This document shows, in pieces, positions 23,604 through 37,511 of a stretch of 64,000 nt of DNA. The stretch's first letter is position 1, and every line of letters starts with the position of its first letter. The position numbers and the translations under genes were made by a program. The notes beneath the pieces are model-generated. The model was not told where the DNA came from and did no database searches. It was given only the letters and a program-made list of their open reading frames with translations. The stretch spans positions 43,718,767 through 43,782,766 of the forward strand of contig NC_086251.1 in NCBI RefSeq assembly GCF_021018805.1. The letters run 5' to 3'. Source of the stretch: Prinia subflava. Taxonomy: Eukaryota > Chordata > Aves > Passeriformes > Cisticolidae.

Positions 23604-26600
23604 TAAATCAGAGGATGGAAAGGCAGTCAGCAACTATTAACTTAAGAAACAATGTTAGGAAGTGACTCCATGGAGACCAGCTGCTCTGTGCTTGTGGTCC
23701 TGACCAAAACAGTTTCCATACAGTCATCTGTTTGGATATTCCTACTCCTTTCCATTGCATTGTTCTTCAAATAAAGTGGACTGGCTTGTGATCTTTTGTC
23801 ATAAGAAGGGGTTGGAAGATCTGCCAGTGATTCCCTGTAGCCATACAGGAGTGCTTTTAAGTTGCTCCCTCTAGAGCAGAAAGAATGGGATTTGTCCTGT
23901 TGATCTGTCTCCAAACTTTTAATCTTCTCTGCTCCAGAATTTGCTCAGGTGGCAGAGGGGCTTTGTTTGTCTAATGATGTCAGTGGAGTCATCCCCAGCC
24001 TTGCAGTCTACCTGCTCATTTCCCCATAGAGCTCTGCATCGCCACACAAGTATTCTTCCTACCAACTATCTATGGGGCAATGGCACGAGTCCTGAACTCT
24101 TTTTTGTAACACCTTCCATAGTTCAGTATTCGAGATAAACACTATACTGAATATACAGATTTTTTTTTGTGGATTCTGTAAAAAAGTATGAGTCAAGCTG
24201 GAATTGTTTGAGACAACAGTAAATCATTGGGTGGGAATTATTTCCCCTTTGGAATAAAAACGACTTAAAGAGTGATAGAATTTTCTAGCATGTCAGAATT
24301 ATAATTACTGCAACAAAACGAGGCCCTAATTACCTCTAATCCATCCTATGTCTACCAAATGTAATTTGAATTTTAGGTGCTGATTCTGGCCATCTGTACT
24401 GTGGGCAGAACAAGATGAGCCTAGGGTTGTATATCGAGATGACTGAAAGGTGCAAAGTAAACAATATCAAAAATGAAAAAGAAGCCTGCAACTTTGAATA
24501 GGCTCCTGGGATCTGACTCATGCTTTCTGCTTGACGGTGGCCTTTTACATTAGTCTAAATATGTGATATGAATATTCATGAGCAATCCTGATGAAACATG
24601 CCACACAACTTTTCAGCTGTGCTTGTAGATTCTCCACCTGGTTCCTTAAAAATGCTGTTGGTATGCTGTTAAATTGTAGGTTATTTTATTCCTTATGATG
24701 GATTGAATGTAATGTTTCAAGATATAATCAAGAGATTTTTCTTTTCTTATGCACCTGTACTTGCCTTCCAGATATCATTCCTTTGAAGTCTTAGAGAATT
24801 TCAGTGGAGATTTTTAACAAAAACTTGATTTTAAGCACGTGAAAAATTACTAATTCTTTAACAAGACTGAACATAAAACTACTTATGATACATGGAAACA
24901 TAGTGAGACTTTGTATTAATTGCTTTGGATTTCAACTGTACAGTGAAGTGGACAACAATCATTCTCTCCTAACAGGAAGATTCTTCTTTACAATGGAAAA
25001 GAAAACATTGGTCTTTTTTGCAGCTCATTGTGCTGTGCTTCCTTTGCTTCTCACTTGTCTCCCTTTTACAGTTCTTATAGTTCCTGTCTATATTGTCAGA
25101 ATGCTACTATCCCCTTAACCACTTTATTATGGGGCTGGGTGACTGCGTGTGCTGGATAAATTCTTTGTCAACAGTTGGTAGTGCCTCCTTGGGATCATAT
25201 TGGTGATCACTACTGTGAGATGATCTTTCTTTAGTGTTTAATCTCAGAAAGAACAAGATCTGTTCCTTGGCTTCCCCTCAGTTACAAAATCTCCTGTATT
25301 CCCCTTTTGGTTTTGTAGTCTTTGTGTTTTGTTTTGCCTGGAATTCATGATTCTGTATTAGCATTTCATAAAGAGCCTACTTTGAGTTAATTGAAGCTGC
25401 TAAACCGCATCAAATGATTCAAAGATCACTCATTGTGAAGTATGTGATATGTATAATGTTTTTTATTATTATATTCCTTGCAGGTACAACACACAAAGCT
25501 GTTTGGATATTTTCCAGTTTTCTGTAGTTAGGGAGGATTTAAGCCCTCATGGAGCTTGGATCTGCTCCTCTCTTCTTTCACACAGTTCACTAGCCCCTGG
25601 CAACATGCACTGCTCAGAATTACATCTGAACAGAGAATTTGATGTCTTCAAAGTTAAATATCTCAGTCCTTTGACTTAATTTTTGTTACAAGTGGGACCT
25701 AAAGCTCCCACTACCTATGTTCTTTGTCAGCTGCAATTTCATTGTCCTTCCACAGAGACAGAGGAGTGTGTTGTCAAGATCACTTATGCTGTGTACCAAA
25801 GTGTTGACTAACCAAACCTGTTACTTACCAAGTTGTTGAAGATGTTCCTTGGTTTCTACATCCAAATTTTAATCTTTTAATCTGGAGCAATTAATGTACA
25901 ATTGTGCTTCTAAAAAGTAAGACTAAGCAGTTTTTAAGTTTAGTGACAATTAAAGACAATCCAAACAGATATTTCCAGCTGGCCATCTTCCATCAAATCT
26001 CAAGTTAAACTGAGTACTGATTTTACTGACCAAAAAAGGAGGAGGAACAGAAAGAGAGTAAAAAAATATTCAGCTGTGACTTTCTGTGAAAATATATTAA
26101 ATTAAAAAATAATGAGATTCATTTTTTTAGGCTTTAGCAAAGTGCAGAAAAATGCTATGTAGTTATTTAAATTATTAAAGTTAATGCAAGTGTGTAGGGC
26201 ACAGGACACACAAGAACCAACAATGCTATTTTTCAGAGCAGCATAGCTCCTGGACTGTTTTTGACTCACAAGGCAGGAGTGGAATTCAATCCCAAGGAAT
26301 GAAAAATTACAAATATAACATAGTAAGTATTTAGCATATTTATGGCTGTCTGCTTTTGAAAAAAAATCATTATATTTTTGTCCAAAGCTTTAAAGTGTGA
26401 GTCTGTGCTGAAGAATGATGACACTATCCTAAGAGATCTGCTCTTTGTGTTCAAATTCAGATTACCTGACTTCTGAGATGACTTATTAATGGGTTTTGAT
26501 GGTATTCATTAGGCATTAAAATGACATGATTAATTTAGTGAAAGCAATTAAAATGCAAAGGTGGGGGGGTAGTAGGAGCATGTGATGCCTTGTATTTAAA

Positions 26601-27359
26601 AAATCCAGTTTTAGTTGTTTGTATTTTATTTGAAAATTTTATGGGAGAGAGATGAAGCAAATCTATGCTTAGACTTGGACTTTAAATCAGCTCAGCTACC
26701 AAATTGCTATGGCATATATGGTCCATACATATTTTAAAAACATTTAAATAGGGGTATTGGGATCCTAAAAATCAGCTTCAGCAGTTTAGTCCCTAGAACA
26801 GAGACTGAAGTAGAGCTCACAGAAGAGATTATGGAAGAGAGTAAGCTCTACATACGGAGAAGTGGCAGGCATAGATGAGGTGACAGAAGTGAGCTGAAGC
26901 AGGTGATGCAAATGTGCAGTTCTTACAGAACCAAAGTATCTGAAGGAAACTGGTTTTGGAACTCAATAGGTTGGGCATAGAGTTTTCTGCTGTGTCCACT
27001 GCATTTCCTATGGTCCTTCAGACACTGGCAGAGCAACAGTATCTCCTAACCATGGATTTACAGCCATGACAGGTGACAGGTGAGAAGAAGGCAGTGTAGC
27101 AAATATTGTCAGGATTGGCATCCCATCAAAGAAAACAAGCAAACAAATAAACCTCCCAAAAAGTTTAGTTTAATCTACAGTACTGGTTTGGATATGCTGG
27201 GACCCCAAAAGTCTGTGTCTACAAGTGAGTGTCACCTAGTCTATGGAAGATTAGGAATGGGAAAGCCTATATAGACTAGTTAAAGGAGAAACATCTGAAT
27301 TTTTATAAAACTGGATTATGAAGTCTATGGGTATTCTCAATACTCTCTAATTTGACTAT
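23604..27359. other. Unique AT-rich noncoding DNA
   Basis: No gene is supported; the longest open frame is 90 codons (23642-23914, minus), directly after the CR1 copy. A G7 run sits at 26563-26569. No repeat family was recognised, although old diverged repeats would be missed by eye. Confidence 0.6.
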
Positions 27360-27800
27360 GCCTGCATGTCACCCTGCCTCTTTACTGCCTGTGTGTCTCT
27401 GGAATGACATGACTGTGGCAGGACATGGACTGTACCTACAGGAGACTCGAAGTCTCTGTGGAGAAACCATCATCCCACTCCTTCAGGCTAGTGGGGCTCC
27501 ATCCTGGGTAAGCTGGGACCCTCCTGACCGGCATCTGAAAAGGCTGTAGATCTGAAGTAACCTCCTTTGTTCTGCTGGTTCAGCCTAGGCACTGCACAAG
27601 GCATCAGGCAGAAGCAGCCAGAGTCAGCTCAGAGTCTCAGCAATCAGGGAAGTCCATGGTTAGGTGACAGGTCCAAGGCCAAGTTGTAGCAAATCAGGAT
27701 CAAGCCCAGTGAGGGGGGACTTGGACACAGCCCAGTCATGGCAGGGATATTGGAATGGGCCAGGGAGGGCAGACAGGGACAGGACAGACCACTAACTGTC
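27360..27800 (+). repeat. GC-richer repeat-like block of unknown family (copy A)
   Basis: This block is clearly richer in G+C than its neighbours and is built from many CAGG, CAG and GGCC words. It contains CAGGTCCAAGGCCAAG at 27668-27683, which recurs exactly on the opposite strand at 39726-39741 within a similarly CAGG-rich context. The exact 16-base match in like surroundings suggests that the two blocks are copies of one old dispersed element. I cannot name the family. Boundaries are set by composition and are approximate. The 65- and 76-codon open frames here look spurious. Confidence 0.35.
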
Positions 27801-28157
27801 CTTCATAATCACTTCTTACCTTCCAGGGCAGAGCTGTTCTCACTGCTGGAATGTGCATTTCTTGTTCTGAATTTATTGGTTAAATTGAGTCGTAATATGT
27901 GTTTCATAGCAGCCAAGAGGAGACAGGTTCCCATCCCCTCAGAATACTTATCCTTCATCAAATGTTGAAAAGCTAAGGTGGATGCAGTCCTTGTCAGCCT
28001 GAGCAGCCGTGACCTTGCAGTACATTTGTGTGCTCTGTTTACACCATTAATTTAGCTTTAACTGCCTTGCAGTTGACTTGAATTTCCAGACTGCTTGTTT
28101 GCTTTGTGCTTCTTTGGCTCTCACTGGAATTCTGTCATTGGAAAAATGAAGTAAAGT

Positions 28158-28235
28158 GATTAATGACATTTAAATTAATTAAAACAATCAATTAATTAAA
28201 TTAATCCATTTAAATTAATTAAGTCGATTAGTAAA
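28158..28235. repeat. TAATTA-rich direct repeat
   Basis: A 16-base unit, CATTTAAATTAATTAA, occurs at 28167-28182 and again, unchanged, at 28207-28222, exactly 40 bases apart. The sequence between holds a further run of ATTAATTAAATTAA. TTAATTAA appears in each of the three parts, giving many TAATTA cores, the preferred site of many homeodomain proteins. Simple AT-rich slippage could also produce this. Confidence 0.6.
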
Positions 28236-31200
28236 ATGAATTCCAGGAACTCAGATTCTGCTGGCTGCTTTAACTCTGTGTCCATGGCACCAGGGCACTT
28301 TGTGCTGGACTGTCTGATGGGTACCCAGAGCAAGTCCCCTCAGGCCAGCATGGGATGTCCTGATCACCAAATGCTTGTAGACCCTGTGATGTGCCCCAAG
28401 TGCCTTGTTTAGTGTATATTTCTCAACCCCATTTTCCAATTACAAGAAGCAACAAAAGGCTAAGGAGGCCTTGGTTTTACTTTTTCTTAGTACTAATGCA
28501 AATGCTAATATTACCAAGAGATCATTAACACAGGTTTATTTGTTAAGTGTCTCCTGCCATGTGGGTGTCATGGGGTCTGTTCAGATGAGTCCTTATTAGT
28601 CACGAAATTTCTGCTTAGGCTTTAGGTGTTCCTTTTGGTGTCAACACAGCTCTAAGGATGTTTAATGAGTTTGAACAGTACTCTCTGCACAGTGGCTACT
28701 GAAGGTATGGTGAATTGAACACATTTTGGGATCAGACTGGTCCAGTTCTAAAATAATTTAAAGAATGAAACTTTTCCTGATACTTATGTTTAAACAGAGG
28801 TGAGGAATGTAACAAAAAGCTTGACATAAGAGGCTGTAAGTTTGTACTGAAAATATTAAGAAGTGAAAGTCAGTTACATGCTGGAACTAGTCACTGAATT
28901 TGTGCAGAATATAAGGCATTTGTTTGAAGATTTTGCAAAGTCCTAATTAGTGTTACTTGTGTGTACACCCTAGTTATTTTCTTATTAAGAATTTTTTACA
29001 CAGATAAAGGTATAATCTCAGTAGTTATGGTTCAGAGCAGATGGAAAAGAGATGTTGAAGGCAAGGGAAAGAGGTAAAAAAGATAATGTTGTATCTACAC
29101 CACTGGGTCAAGGAAGATCTAAAAGGCTGTAAGTACAAATTGCAAATTTGCAGACTAAATATAGATCTAAGCTGTACTTTCTGAAGCACACAGGAATGTG
29201 TTCAAACATCTGGGTGTTCAAGTATCCTGCCAATACATTAACACCCTGGGGCATACAGAGTCTCTCCAATTCATCTCCAAGGCAATGGTTTGAAGAGAGG
29301 ATGAGTGAAGGCAGAACTTCATTATCCCTTTAGAGACTGCTGTTTTATAATGATACAGCTGTAACTGATGATCACACACAGAATTTTTGAACCAAGAAGT
29401 AATCCCAGATATTTCAAATCCCAGTCCAGAGTCCTGATCTTTTCTCATATAGGTATTTTTTCTTGTCTTTAAGTTCTTGTACTGTGCATTCAAGTTGATA
29501 TCTTATAAATGCAAGTAATTTAAAAGTACATTGTGAATATATTCCAGACAAATTCTTGAAGCATATAGCACAAAACTACAGAATCAAGTGGTTATTTTTT
29601 TCCAAGAGATATACAGAATTCATCTAGCATCACAGACAAGCCTGGAAAACATCAAGGGACTGAATAGAATACAGGAGTTGCCAAAAGCCACAAACAAAGT
29701 AAGCCAGAAAGGATGGTATGTCCTGGAGAGGTCTGAGTCTGTAAGAGAAACAGCATAACTTCTGACACAGTTTGAGTAGGAATGAAGGGCATTGAAAGAA
29801 GGTAGATGTTGTCTCCCCTGATATCATTAGAGCAATTAGAGAAAGGAGACAATCAGGAGATGTGTTTATAGATAAAAAACAGTAAGGATGCCTAAGACTT
29901 TGAGTGTGGGATTGATTATTAGGATATTGATTTAGGTAATAGGTATGTAAAAACTAAGGAGGATGTTTGCTTGTAAAAATACTTCTAAGTGTTGCTGCCC
30001 TAAGGAAACACATCAAAACTGATGTAATATGTGGCAATTGGGGATGCTGAAATATTAAATGAATTACAGTACCCTGTGTTTTTTGATTACCTTTAATACT
30101 CAGTTTTCACTCCCAAGCTGGCCAAATTCTCTTTCATTTGTGTGTAAGGACAGACCAAACACCTCAGGTTTTGTCAGAGTTATTTGATAAACACAGACTT
30201 AAACTCCGTGTTTGTACTGCAGTGGTGTGTATATTGGTGAAGTATACAGAGGGGAAGGAAACCGTGAACGCTTTTGTTTAATACAGTCCCTGAAATTAAG
30301 TAGGATATAAACAAAGAACTAAGACATTTGGAAAGAGGTGAGGTCATGACAGGGCATGAGCCATGGTGTCTGAAGCAGCAGTGCAGAAGATTTTTGGTGA
30401 GAGCAAACTGGGGGCTGCCAAAGATGCCTTTTGGGAGCTGAGACAATCAGCTCTGGGGAAGGAAAGCAGAGAAATACTTAGAATAATAGACATGATGAAA
30501 ACTATGGAGGTGGGTAATGAAATGTCATGCTATGTCTAAAGTAAAGGTGGTATACACACACTTGTGCTCCAAACATCATGTTTGAAGCAGAGGCAACACT
30601 TGATAATTGGTGTTGCTTCTACACCTTTCTTGTTATAAAAATACTGTTTTCAAAACATCTTTTGTGTACAACTTTTGATTCCAGATGAGAGAGTTTAGGC
30701 TTTTTGTCTAAAGAGCTTCCATGCTACTTTTATTCTCTTTGCTCTGCTCTTACTATTACTGAACTCTGACTTGTGTAGCCACCATAACCTGTTCCACAGA
30801 TGTGCTATTGTGTTTTGATTCTTTCTATCAGCGAAAGGCTTTTGCTTTGGAAGTGGATCATTTCCAGTAACGCCAACTTCTTCCTGCCTTAACTCTCTTG
30901 CTTTCAAAAGGAAGCCAGCTTTGACGCCATTATTACGTAGCATTTTCTTATGTTTTATCTGCATTCCAAATAATTGCTTCTTGTAGAGTATAATTTAGTC
31001 CTAGTTGATGAAAAATCATTGTATACATTGTATACATCACAGGGAACAAACCTGTGGGAAATCGAGGAAACTGATTACTGACCAAAATGTGCTTTGAATT
31101 CCAAGAGCTAGTCATTGATGGGACTAGTTTTTGGGTAGGTGTGAAGTAACAAGGCACTAACTACAAGCACTCAAAGTGGCTGAAGGAGCTCCTGCTCTCG

Positions 31201-32402
31201 TCGGTGTTCTCCAGCAGCACTGTTGTGCCTTTTTTGTGCCACTACAGCTATTAGTGGGGTTACTCCACTGTGTTCTGGATTCAGCCCCTCTTTACCAAAA
31301 AAAGGAGAAAGGTTTAAGAATTACTCCAAACTCAGTTCGTGCTGTGATTTTCAAGACAGCTCTATAAACAAAATGGAAGAGAAGGGAAGAATAGGAGCTC
31401 TTTTAGCATTCCCCACCATCAAAATTGCAGTTTAAGCATATCCTGACAAGGATAAGAGTCTATTGTGTAATTTATATGCCTTACTAAAGCTTTTGTAGTT
31501 TCAAATGTTGCATTGCCTTGAAGTACCTAATGGGCTACGACACAAAATTGATTTCTGTGAAAATAGCATTGGCTGTTAAGTGTTCATACAACATTATCAC
31601 ATACTGCTTCTTCTATCAAATCCAACACAGAAAATATTTCATTTTAAATATTGATTTTCATAACAATAGATTGTTGTTAGGAGAATAGCAGGAGAGATGT
31701 TGGTTCTTCAAGAAAATTAACATACTGGTATGCAATTGTTATATAAAATTATTTTATCTTAATCTGTGCCTTACCTTATGAATACAGCACTGGACTCTGT
31801 CCTCCTGTACAGAAGAAAGGGATCAGGACTGCACATCAAACCTTAAGCATTTCCCTACAGAGAAATTAAGTACTGGATTAACCAGTAGACCTCATTCTCA
31901 TACACAATAAAATACAGAGATGCAGCAGAGCTTCTGGGTGTTCAAGATCTTCCTCTAGCAAGTACCCTACTTTCATGTGAAGGGTGTTTTGTTGTGCAGA
32001 AAGGAATGAAAACAAAAGGTAGGTAGGCATGGGTTCATTGGAGGGGTGGAGGCGTGGGGAATGAAGGATTGTGGTTTTCTCTAGGCATAAACACCTGCTA
32101 ATTTAGCTGTGCTTGTTATTAAGTGCTGTAGTAATATCCATTGGCTGGCCCCAGGTTTTTTATGTACATAGAAGAGAATGTAGTTTTGGTCTTTGAGCAG
32201 ATTTTGTGGTATTCCTGCATCACAGGACTGTATCCTCTCATTCCTAAACTTCCTTGATCTGACCACCTTTGAATTCAAAGGGCTGCATGACTGAGACTTC
32301 TGCCACATACCAACATGCATGAGAAATGTAAATGTGTAAACAGAAATATGATCTGAAAATACCAGTCTGGTAGGGCTGGAAACTGTCTTCCTACCTCAAA
32401 CT
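28236..32402. other. Unique AT-rich noncoding DNA
   Basis: No gene is supported; no open frame exceeds 91 codons. A perfect tandem pair of the 9-mer TGTATACAT lies at 31020-31037. Nothing else stands out. Confidence 0.65.
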
Positions 32403-32475
32403 TAGAATCATTAACCTTGGTAAAAACTCCTAAGATCACCAAATCCAACAAAGGCCAAAAGGTCCAACCTTGTTT
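32403..32475 (-). mobile_element. Old CR1 3'-end fragment, inverted
   Basis: The plus strand reads TTAGAATCATTAACCTTGGT, then ACTCCTAAGATCACCAAATC and CAACAAAGG. This follows the inverted CR1 order (octamer, AAGGTTGGAAAAGACTCC, TAAGATCATCAAGTCCAAC). It is short and diverged, and the far end near 32475 is uncertain. Confidence 0.6.
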
Positions 32476-35400
32476 TACATCTTTTTCAATGGAGAGAGAG
32501 GTCAGAAAAGATGTTAAGAGGAGAAAGTACATATGCTCAGGGCTAGATTCAAAGCCGGCACAGACAAATTCATTTGTGTCGATTTACCCCCAGTTCAGGC
32601 AGATAGGAAGCTTATAGATCAGAAGGTAGTTAGGCACTGTGAACTGGGGGCACTTCCTGCCCCAACACCACATTTGTGTGTGGAATTAACAAAACACATC
32701 AGGACAACTAAACAAACATAATCTGTGACCCACTCCCTTTAACTGGTACTTTGGTGTGATGAGCTCATTAAGAGTAAATCTGCTAACACTTGTTTTGTGT
32801 TGGCAGAAGTGTGTGGGGCATGCTGTCATCTCAACAGGAGATCAAGAGATATCCAGCTCTGATATGACCCATTATTGCTAAATAGCACATTTGTGTAGTT
32901 ACTTGTATTTCATGAAAATGCTTGATACACATCAAAGGAAACCTTTTGAACCCAAAGCTCATTAATTTTTTTAGTTCATCAGATTTTCAGGCAGGCTTCT
33001 GTACAGCCCAGTTCTCAGTACTCTCCTGACAACTGTCTAATGATTATGGATGTTATTTGCACTTCTCTTTTGGGGCAAAGGCCCAAATCTTGATGCCTGT
33101 CTTTCTCCCTTGGCATTAACTAAATTTGCAGCAATTAGATCCCAATCTTTTGAAGCACTGAGAGCCCTTAACTCTGCTGATTATAGCAGACTTGGCATCC
33201 TGACCAGAAAGGCCACTATGCCAGTGGAAATAAGCAGAAGATCTTGGCATAAAGCTTCCATGTAGTTATTTTCCCAGATGTCTGTGTACAGCTTCTGTTC
33301 CTAAATGAAAACCATTTAATATGTTTCCTCTGACTTTGAATTTTGTTTGGGAATGATTTACTTTCATGATAGGCATAGATTTATTTTTTTTTAATCATAG
33401 TTTTAGTATAGAGAATTGGTCAGCTTCTGCAGGTGGATATGTGCTTGGAAATAGCTCAGTTTCCAATGTAAGTCTAAGTGTTTTGTACCTGGACTTATAC
33501 ATGCCTGTGCTTCCTGTTTCAATGTCTCCAGACTCAGTGCTGCCCAGTGATTTCACCACCAAGCAGTAATCAATGGTTGCAAAGTTTGATGTAGTTACAT
33601 ATAAGCATTTGCATTAGCTTTATTTTTTGATGGCAGTTCTGGGATGAACACATTAGTGGCACAGACCATGGGAAAGATAATTGTAAAACCCTTTCTAGAT
33701 CAGGAATTTCAGAGCCTTTACATGAAGAGTTACAGATCCTAGGTGCACTGGCAAGCTGGAACAAACAGCAGGCCATTGCCATTCTTGCATGTAACAAAGC
33801 TGTGTATGATGCAAGGAGGACTTCTATGCCATGGCTGTAATCAGTAGGGTTCCACAGAAATTTTTATTACATCTTAGACAAAAACAGTGTGGTAACTGAT
33901 CTTTGGTTATTCACCTTGTCCCTTGTCCCTTGTCATGGGATCCATCTAGTGCTCTTAAATGTGGAGTGGATTTACCCTTTTCAGCACTGCTCAGTCATTT
34001 GACCAAAAGGTTCTAATCAGAGAGAAAGTCTACTTGGGAAAATTAAAAATACTTAGAATTTTAAAAATACAGTCAGCTAATGACTAGCATTTATGGTGAG
34101 AAAGGACAAAGAATTTAGGCAGTAGGAGAGGCTTTCTATTTGTACGAATAATGGAAAGCTAAACACTGGAAAAATGCAAAATCTATAGGACTGGAAAAGT
34201 TAGTTACTTATGCTTTGAATTAGGTATCTTTTTGGGGTCCTTTCCAGACCTATTTTCTGTCATTGTTATAATTTCATCCCGTATGTGACACAGCCCAGAA
34301 GATTTCAGCAAATCTAAAACTGCTGGAAGAATGAGAGGATTCAGCCTCTCAGGGCAGTCACTGCATTGGCACTTTTCTGTCCCTAAGACCAAGTACACAG
34401 TGTATCGAGTCATGACCCACATAATTTGTGGCTGAATTTGTTGCTGGGTGTGCTGTCAGGGCTGCCTCTTGTGCAAGCCAGAGAAAATTCCCAGGACACA
34501 TCACTCCAGGATGCACTTGGGTATTGTTCACGTAAGCTCCAGGCTCTGCCTAGATGACCAACTTCCTTCTAATCTGTCTGCTCTTAGAGAGGTATTCATG
34601 GCTGATTGCCAGCAGGCCAGATGACACTGAGAACTTTCCTAGAAAAATCAGCATTGGCTTCTACAAAGACAGGAGGAATTTCTAAGCACTCTGAGCACAG
34701 ACCAGGTTTAAGTAGCCTCAAAAACAGTAGAGATGCAAAATGTCAGGTCTGGGAAATTCTCTGAGACAGGTCAGGTCTGATACCTTCAGGTTTATCAGGT
34801 ATTGGTATTAAGTCAATTTGCCTACATTCACATTTTCTATATGTTAAAGAACACATCTATATAGGGAAGAGATCACTCATAGTGACTTGGGGATTATTCA
34901 GTCAGTATTTGATCCAGTAATTGTTAACCAAGACAGACTGACTTTCACTGACCTCAAATTGTCTCCAGCAAAACCTGGAAATTCTTTCGGTTGCTGTTTC
35001 TGAAGTAAAAATTGAATTGGGTCAAAGAGCTTTGTGTTTTTACTTAAAGTGAAAAGAAAAAGAAAATACCTCTTCAATCTTAGCAGTTCAGCTTGTTCTA
35101 TCTGACACGTGGTGGAGGACCTTATGTCAGTCTGCTTTGGCACATTTCAAGTTCAATAAACACATCCTTAACGCACTATTTGGGTTAGACTAGATACAGA
35201 TAAAGTTAACACTCTCTTTTCCATACATGGCATACAATATCATTTCCAAAGACAGATTTAAAGTCCTAAAGAACATTGATACAGCCTTTTGTTTTGACAT
35301 TAAAATTGTGCCTGAAGGGAGAGGATAATTGTTCTATCTGAGGCTGCAAATGTCATGAAATAAAGGAATAACCTAATGGAAATGTAACTAAATGTATATA

Positions 35401-36179
35401 CATCAGAGAATTTATAAATAAAGCTTCCAGTATTTAGAATAGACCAAAGTAATGATGACAATAATTGCAACCCCCTTATCCTTAAGATTTCTCTCTGGTT
35501 ATTAACAAGTTAATCACTTTCTTAATTAGAATTCTACTTAATCATAGATTTTTCAGTCCTTACACCTGAGTGTTCTCAGTATGTTTGAAATAATCAATTA
35601 CATTTGTTTTCATTCTTTTAGTTGCTGGAGAAAGATATCTGGTCTGAAATTTTTTTTAATGTTGTGAATAGCAAAAAGGAATGCAGAATTGAGAGATAAG
35701 ATCAAATGCTCCCTGGACATAACCTATAAAATTAACAGGAGCTATTTGTAACTCTGTGTGTGGTATTGAAAACATGATCCAAGGGAGCAATGTCAATGTG
35801 ACAGACAGAGTAATGACTAAATGAAAAAGAGCCTGTCTTCTACTCCTTTTTCAAAGTGGACCTGCCAGGTCTCACACTGTTCACCTGCAGCTGCAGTCTC
35901 CTGTGCCATCCCAGATCAGGATTGGAGAGGAGTAGCTCCTGGGCATGCTTTGTGCCCTGATAGGCTGTTAGCTCTTATCAGATAGCTCGGTTTGCTCTTG
36001 TGTGTTCCCTCTTCATTACATCCCCTATTGTGATCCAGGGAGCCTGGGTAACATGAAACAGACACTGATTTTGCAGGATTCAGTCTTGTTACAGGTGGGT
36101 AGAGACACACCATCCAGTTTTGAAAGCATTATAATCCTGCAGTAGATTCTGTTTCTATTGAGGTTGGTTCTGTGATACC
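32476..36179. other. Unique AT-rich noncoding DNA
   Basis: No gene or clear repeat is seen; the longest open frame in this stretch is 81 codons (34898-35143, minus). Around 34430-34560 the sequence is somewhat richer in G+C, without further recognisable features. Confidence 0.6.
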
Positions 36180-36500
36180 ACAGGAGGCAGGGTCACTGTG
36201 ATCAGTTTTCTTTCTGCTGACTGCTAATGGAACGGCCAAGGGTCAAGTGTGCTGAGGAAGCACAATGAACAATGCGCTAGCGGCGATTGCGGTCATTCAC
36301 TGAGCACTGCAGACCACAGATGCCAACCTCCACTATTCAAGCTAAAAAAGTTTTGTGTCGGATTTGTCAGCGTGTTATCAGTCCTGGCAAGTCATCTGTG
36401 TGAGGTAATTACATACACTGAATTTGCAGTAATTATTGTTCATCTTTTTCAGCCCAGTCGCCACAGGCCTGTAAAACCCTCACCGTGACGCGACAGCCTC
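36180..36500. promoter_or_regulatory. CpG-enriched candidate conserved noncoding element
   Basis: About eleven CpG dinucleotides fall between 36230 and 36495, far more than in the flanks. Four are packed into TGCGCTAGCGGCGATTGCGG at 36273-36292 and three into CACCGTGACGCGACA at 36481-36495. Between them lie homeodomain-like words (GAGGTAATTACATAC, GCAGTAATTATTG). CpG is usually lost by mutation when methylated, so its retention suggests low germline methylation or selection. A 79-codon open frame at 36249-36488 covers much of the block; its translation has no domain I recognise, and an unannotated exon is possible but not favoured. Confidence 0.4.
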
Positions 36501-37511
36501 TAATCAACCTTCTGAAGTCCCTTTCTTCTTGCTGACTTGTGACTCTTTCATGGTAGTAGTGAGGCTGCAGAACCTATGCTTTCTAGAGATCTAATAGAGG
36601 CAAGTTCTGCAGAGATACAGTGTTTTATTAGATCAGTGATAAGGTTGGTAAGAGCAGACAAGCTTTCTGGGTTCCCAGTCCCTTCCTCAGATAGTTAAAA
36701 ATGTATCTTCACCCAGAAAACACTCCTCTCTTTTCCTGGCAAGTGCTCTTAACAAGTTACCTAAACTCCTTCTTTGTTGTAGAGTTTTCCCTTTATTTTT
36801 CAGGGAAGGTATCATTGTTTGCCACTGACAGCCTCTTTTCAACTGACGTTCCAAAGACTTTCAGCCATCTGTTCCAGACCTTTCTGCTTTGGACTCAGTT
36901 TGCACTTGAATTTTCACATTTACATACATACATGTGAAAAAACCCCACAGTTTATCTTTTTCTTTTTTTCTGACTTAAAAATTTCAAATGATAGAATTTA
37001 CTTAGACAAAAGGCAGATTTTCCAAAGAAAATGGTAGATCTCTGGGCTCCTTCCACCTCTTCCCAAAATAGCACTATAGAAAAATCAGAAGGACATGTAC
37101 TTGAAAAAGCTATCCACACTTGAAAGTTTATCTGTGGGTCTTTCAAAAATCTTTGGTTTTTCCTTCTTTTTCCAAATTGTTACTATAAAACAATCAAATA
37201 TCTGTCTGTTTATGCATTTTATCTTAGGAATTTCATCCCAGTTGAGCTGACCCACAAAAGGGGCTTGAATGAACACTCTCAGTTCTTTTTCTTTACAAGT
37301 TTTTAAATAATTTTGGTAAAACTGAATTGCCTTTAATGACCTAAGCTAAATTTACTTGTGAAATCTAAATCTTCTCATTTGTTCAAAGGAATGCACTTTG
37401 GTTAGCAAGGATAGCTCTTATTATTAATTCTGTACTGAAGCGCAAACACCTTGGGAACTCACAAATGAAAAGTCTTCAAGTGGCCCAGCAGAAGAGCAGG
37501 AGCTGCTTTTT
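36501..37511. other. Unique AT-rich noncoding DNA
   Basis: Lies between the CpG-enriched block and the large inverted repeat. Open frames of 63-78 codons on both strands have no recognisable motif. No repeat seen. Confidence 0.6.

Noticed and set aside
35178..35222. GGGTTAGACTAGATACAG as a plus-strand CR1 fragment
   Set aside because: Only loosely like the CR1 GGTTGGACTAGATGATC block, with no octamer tail or further match.
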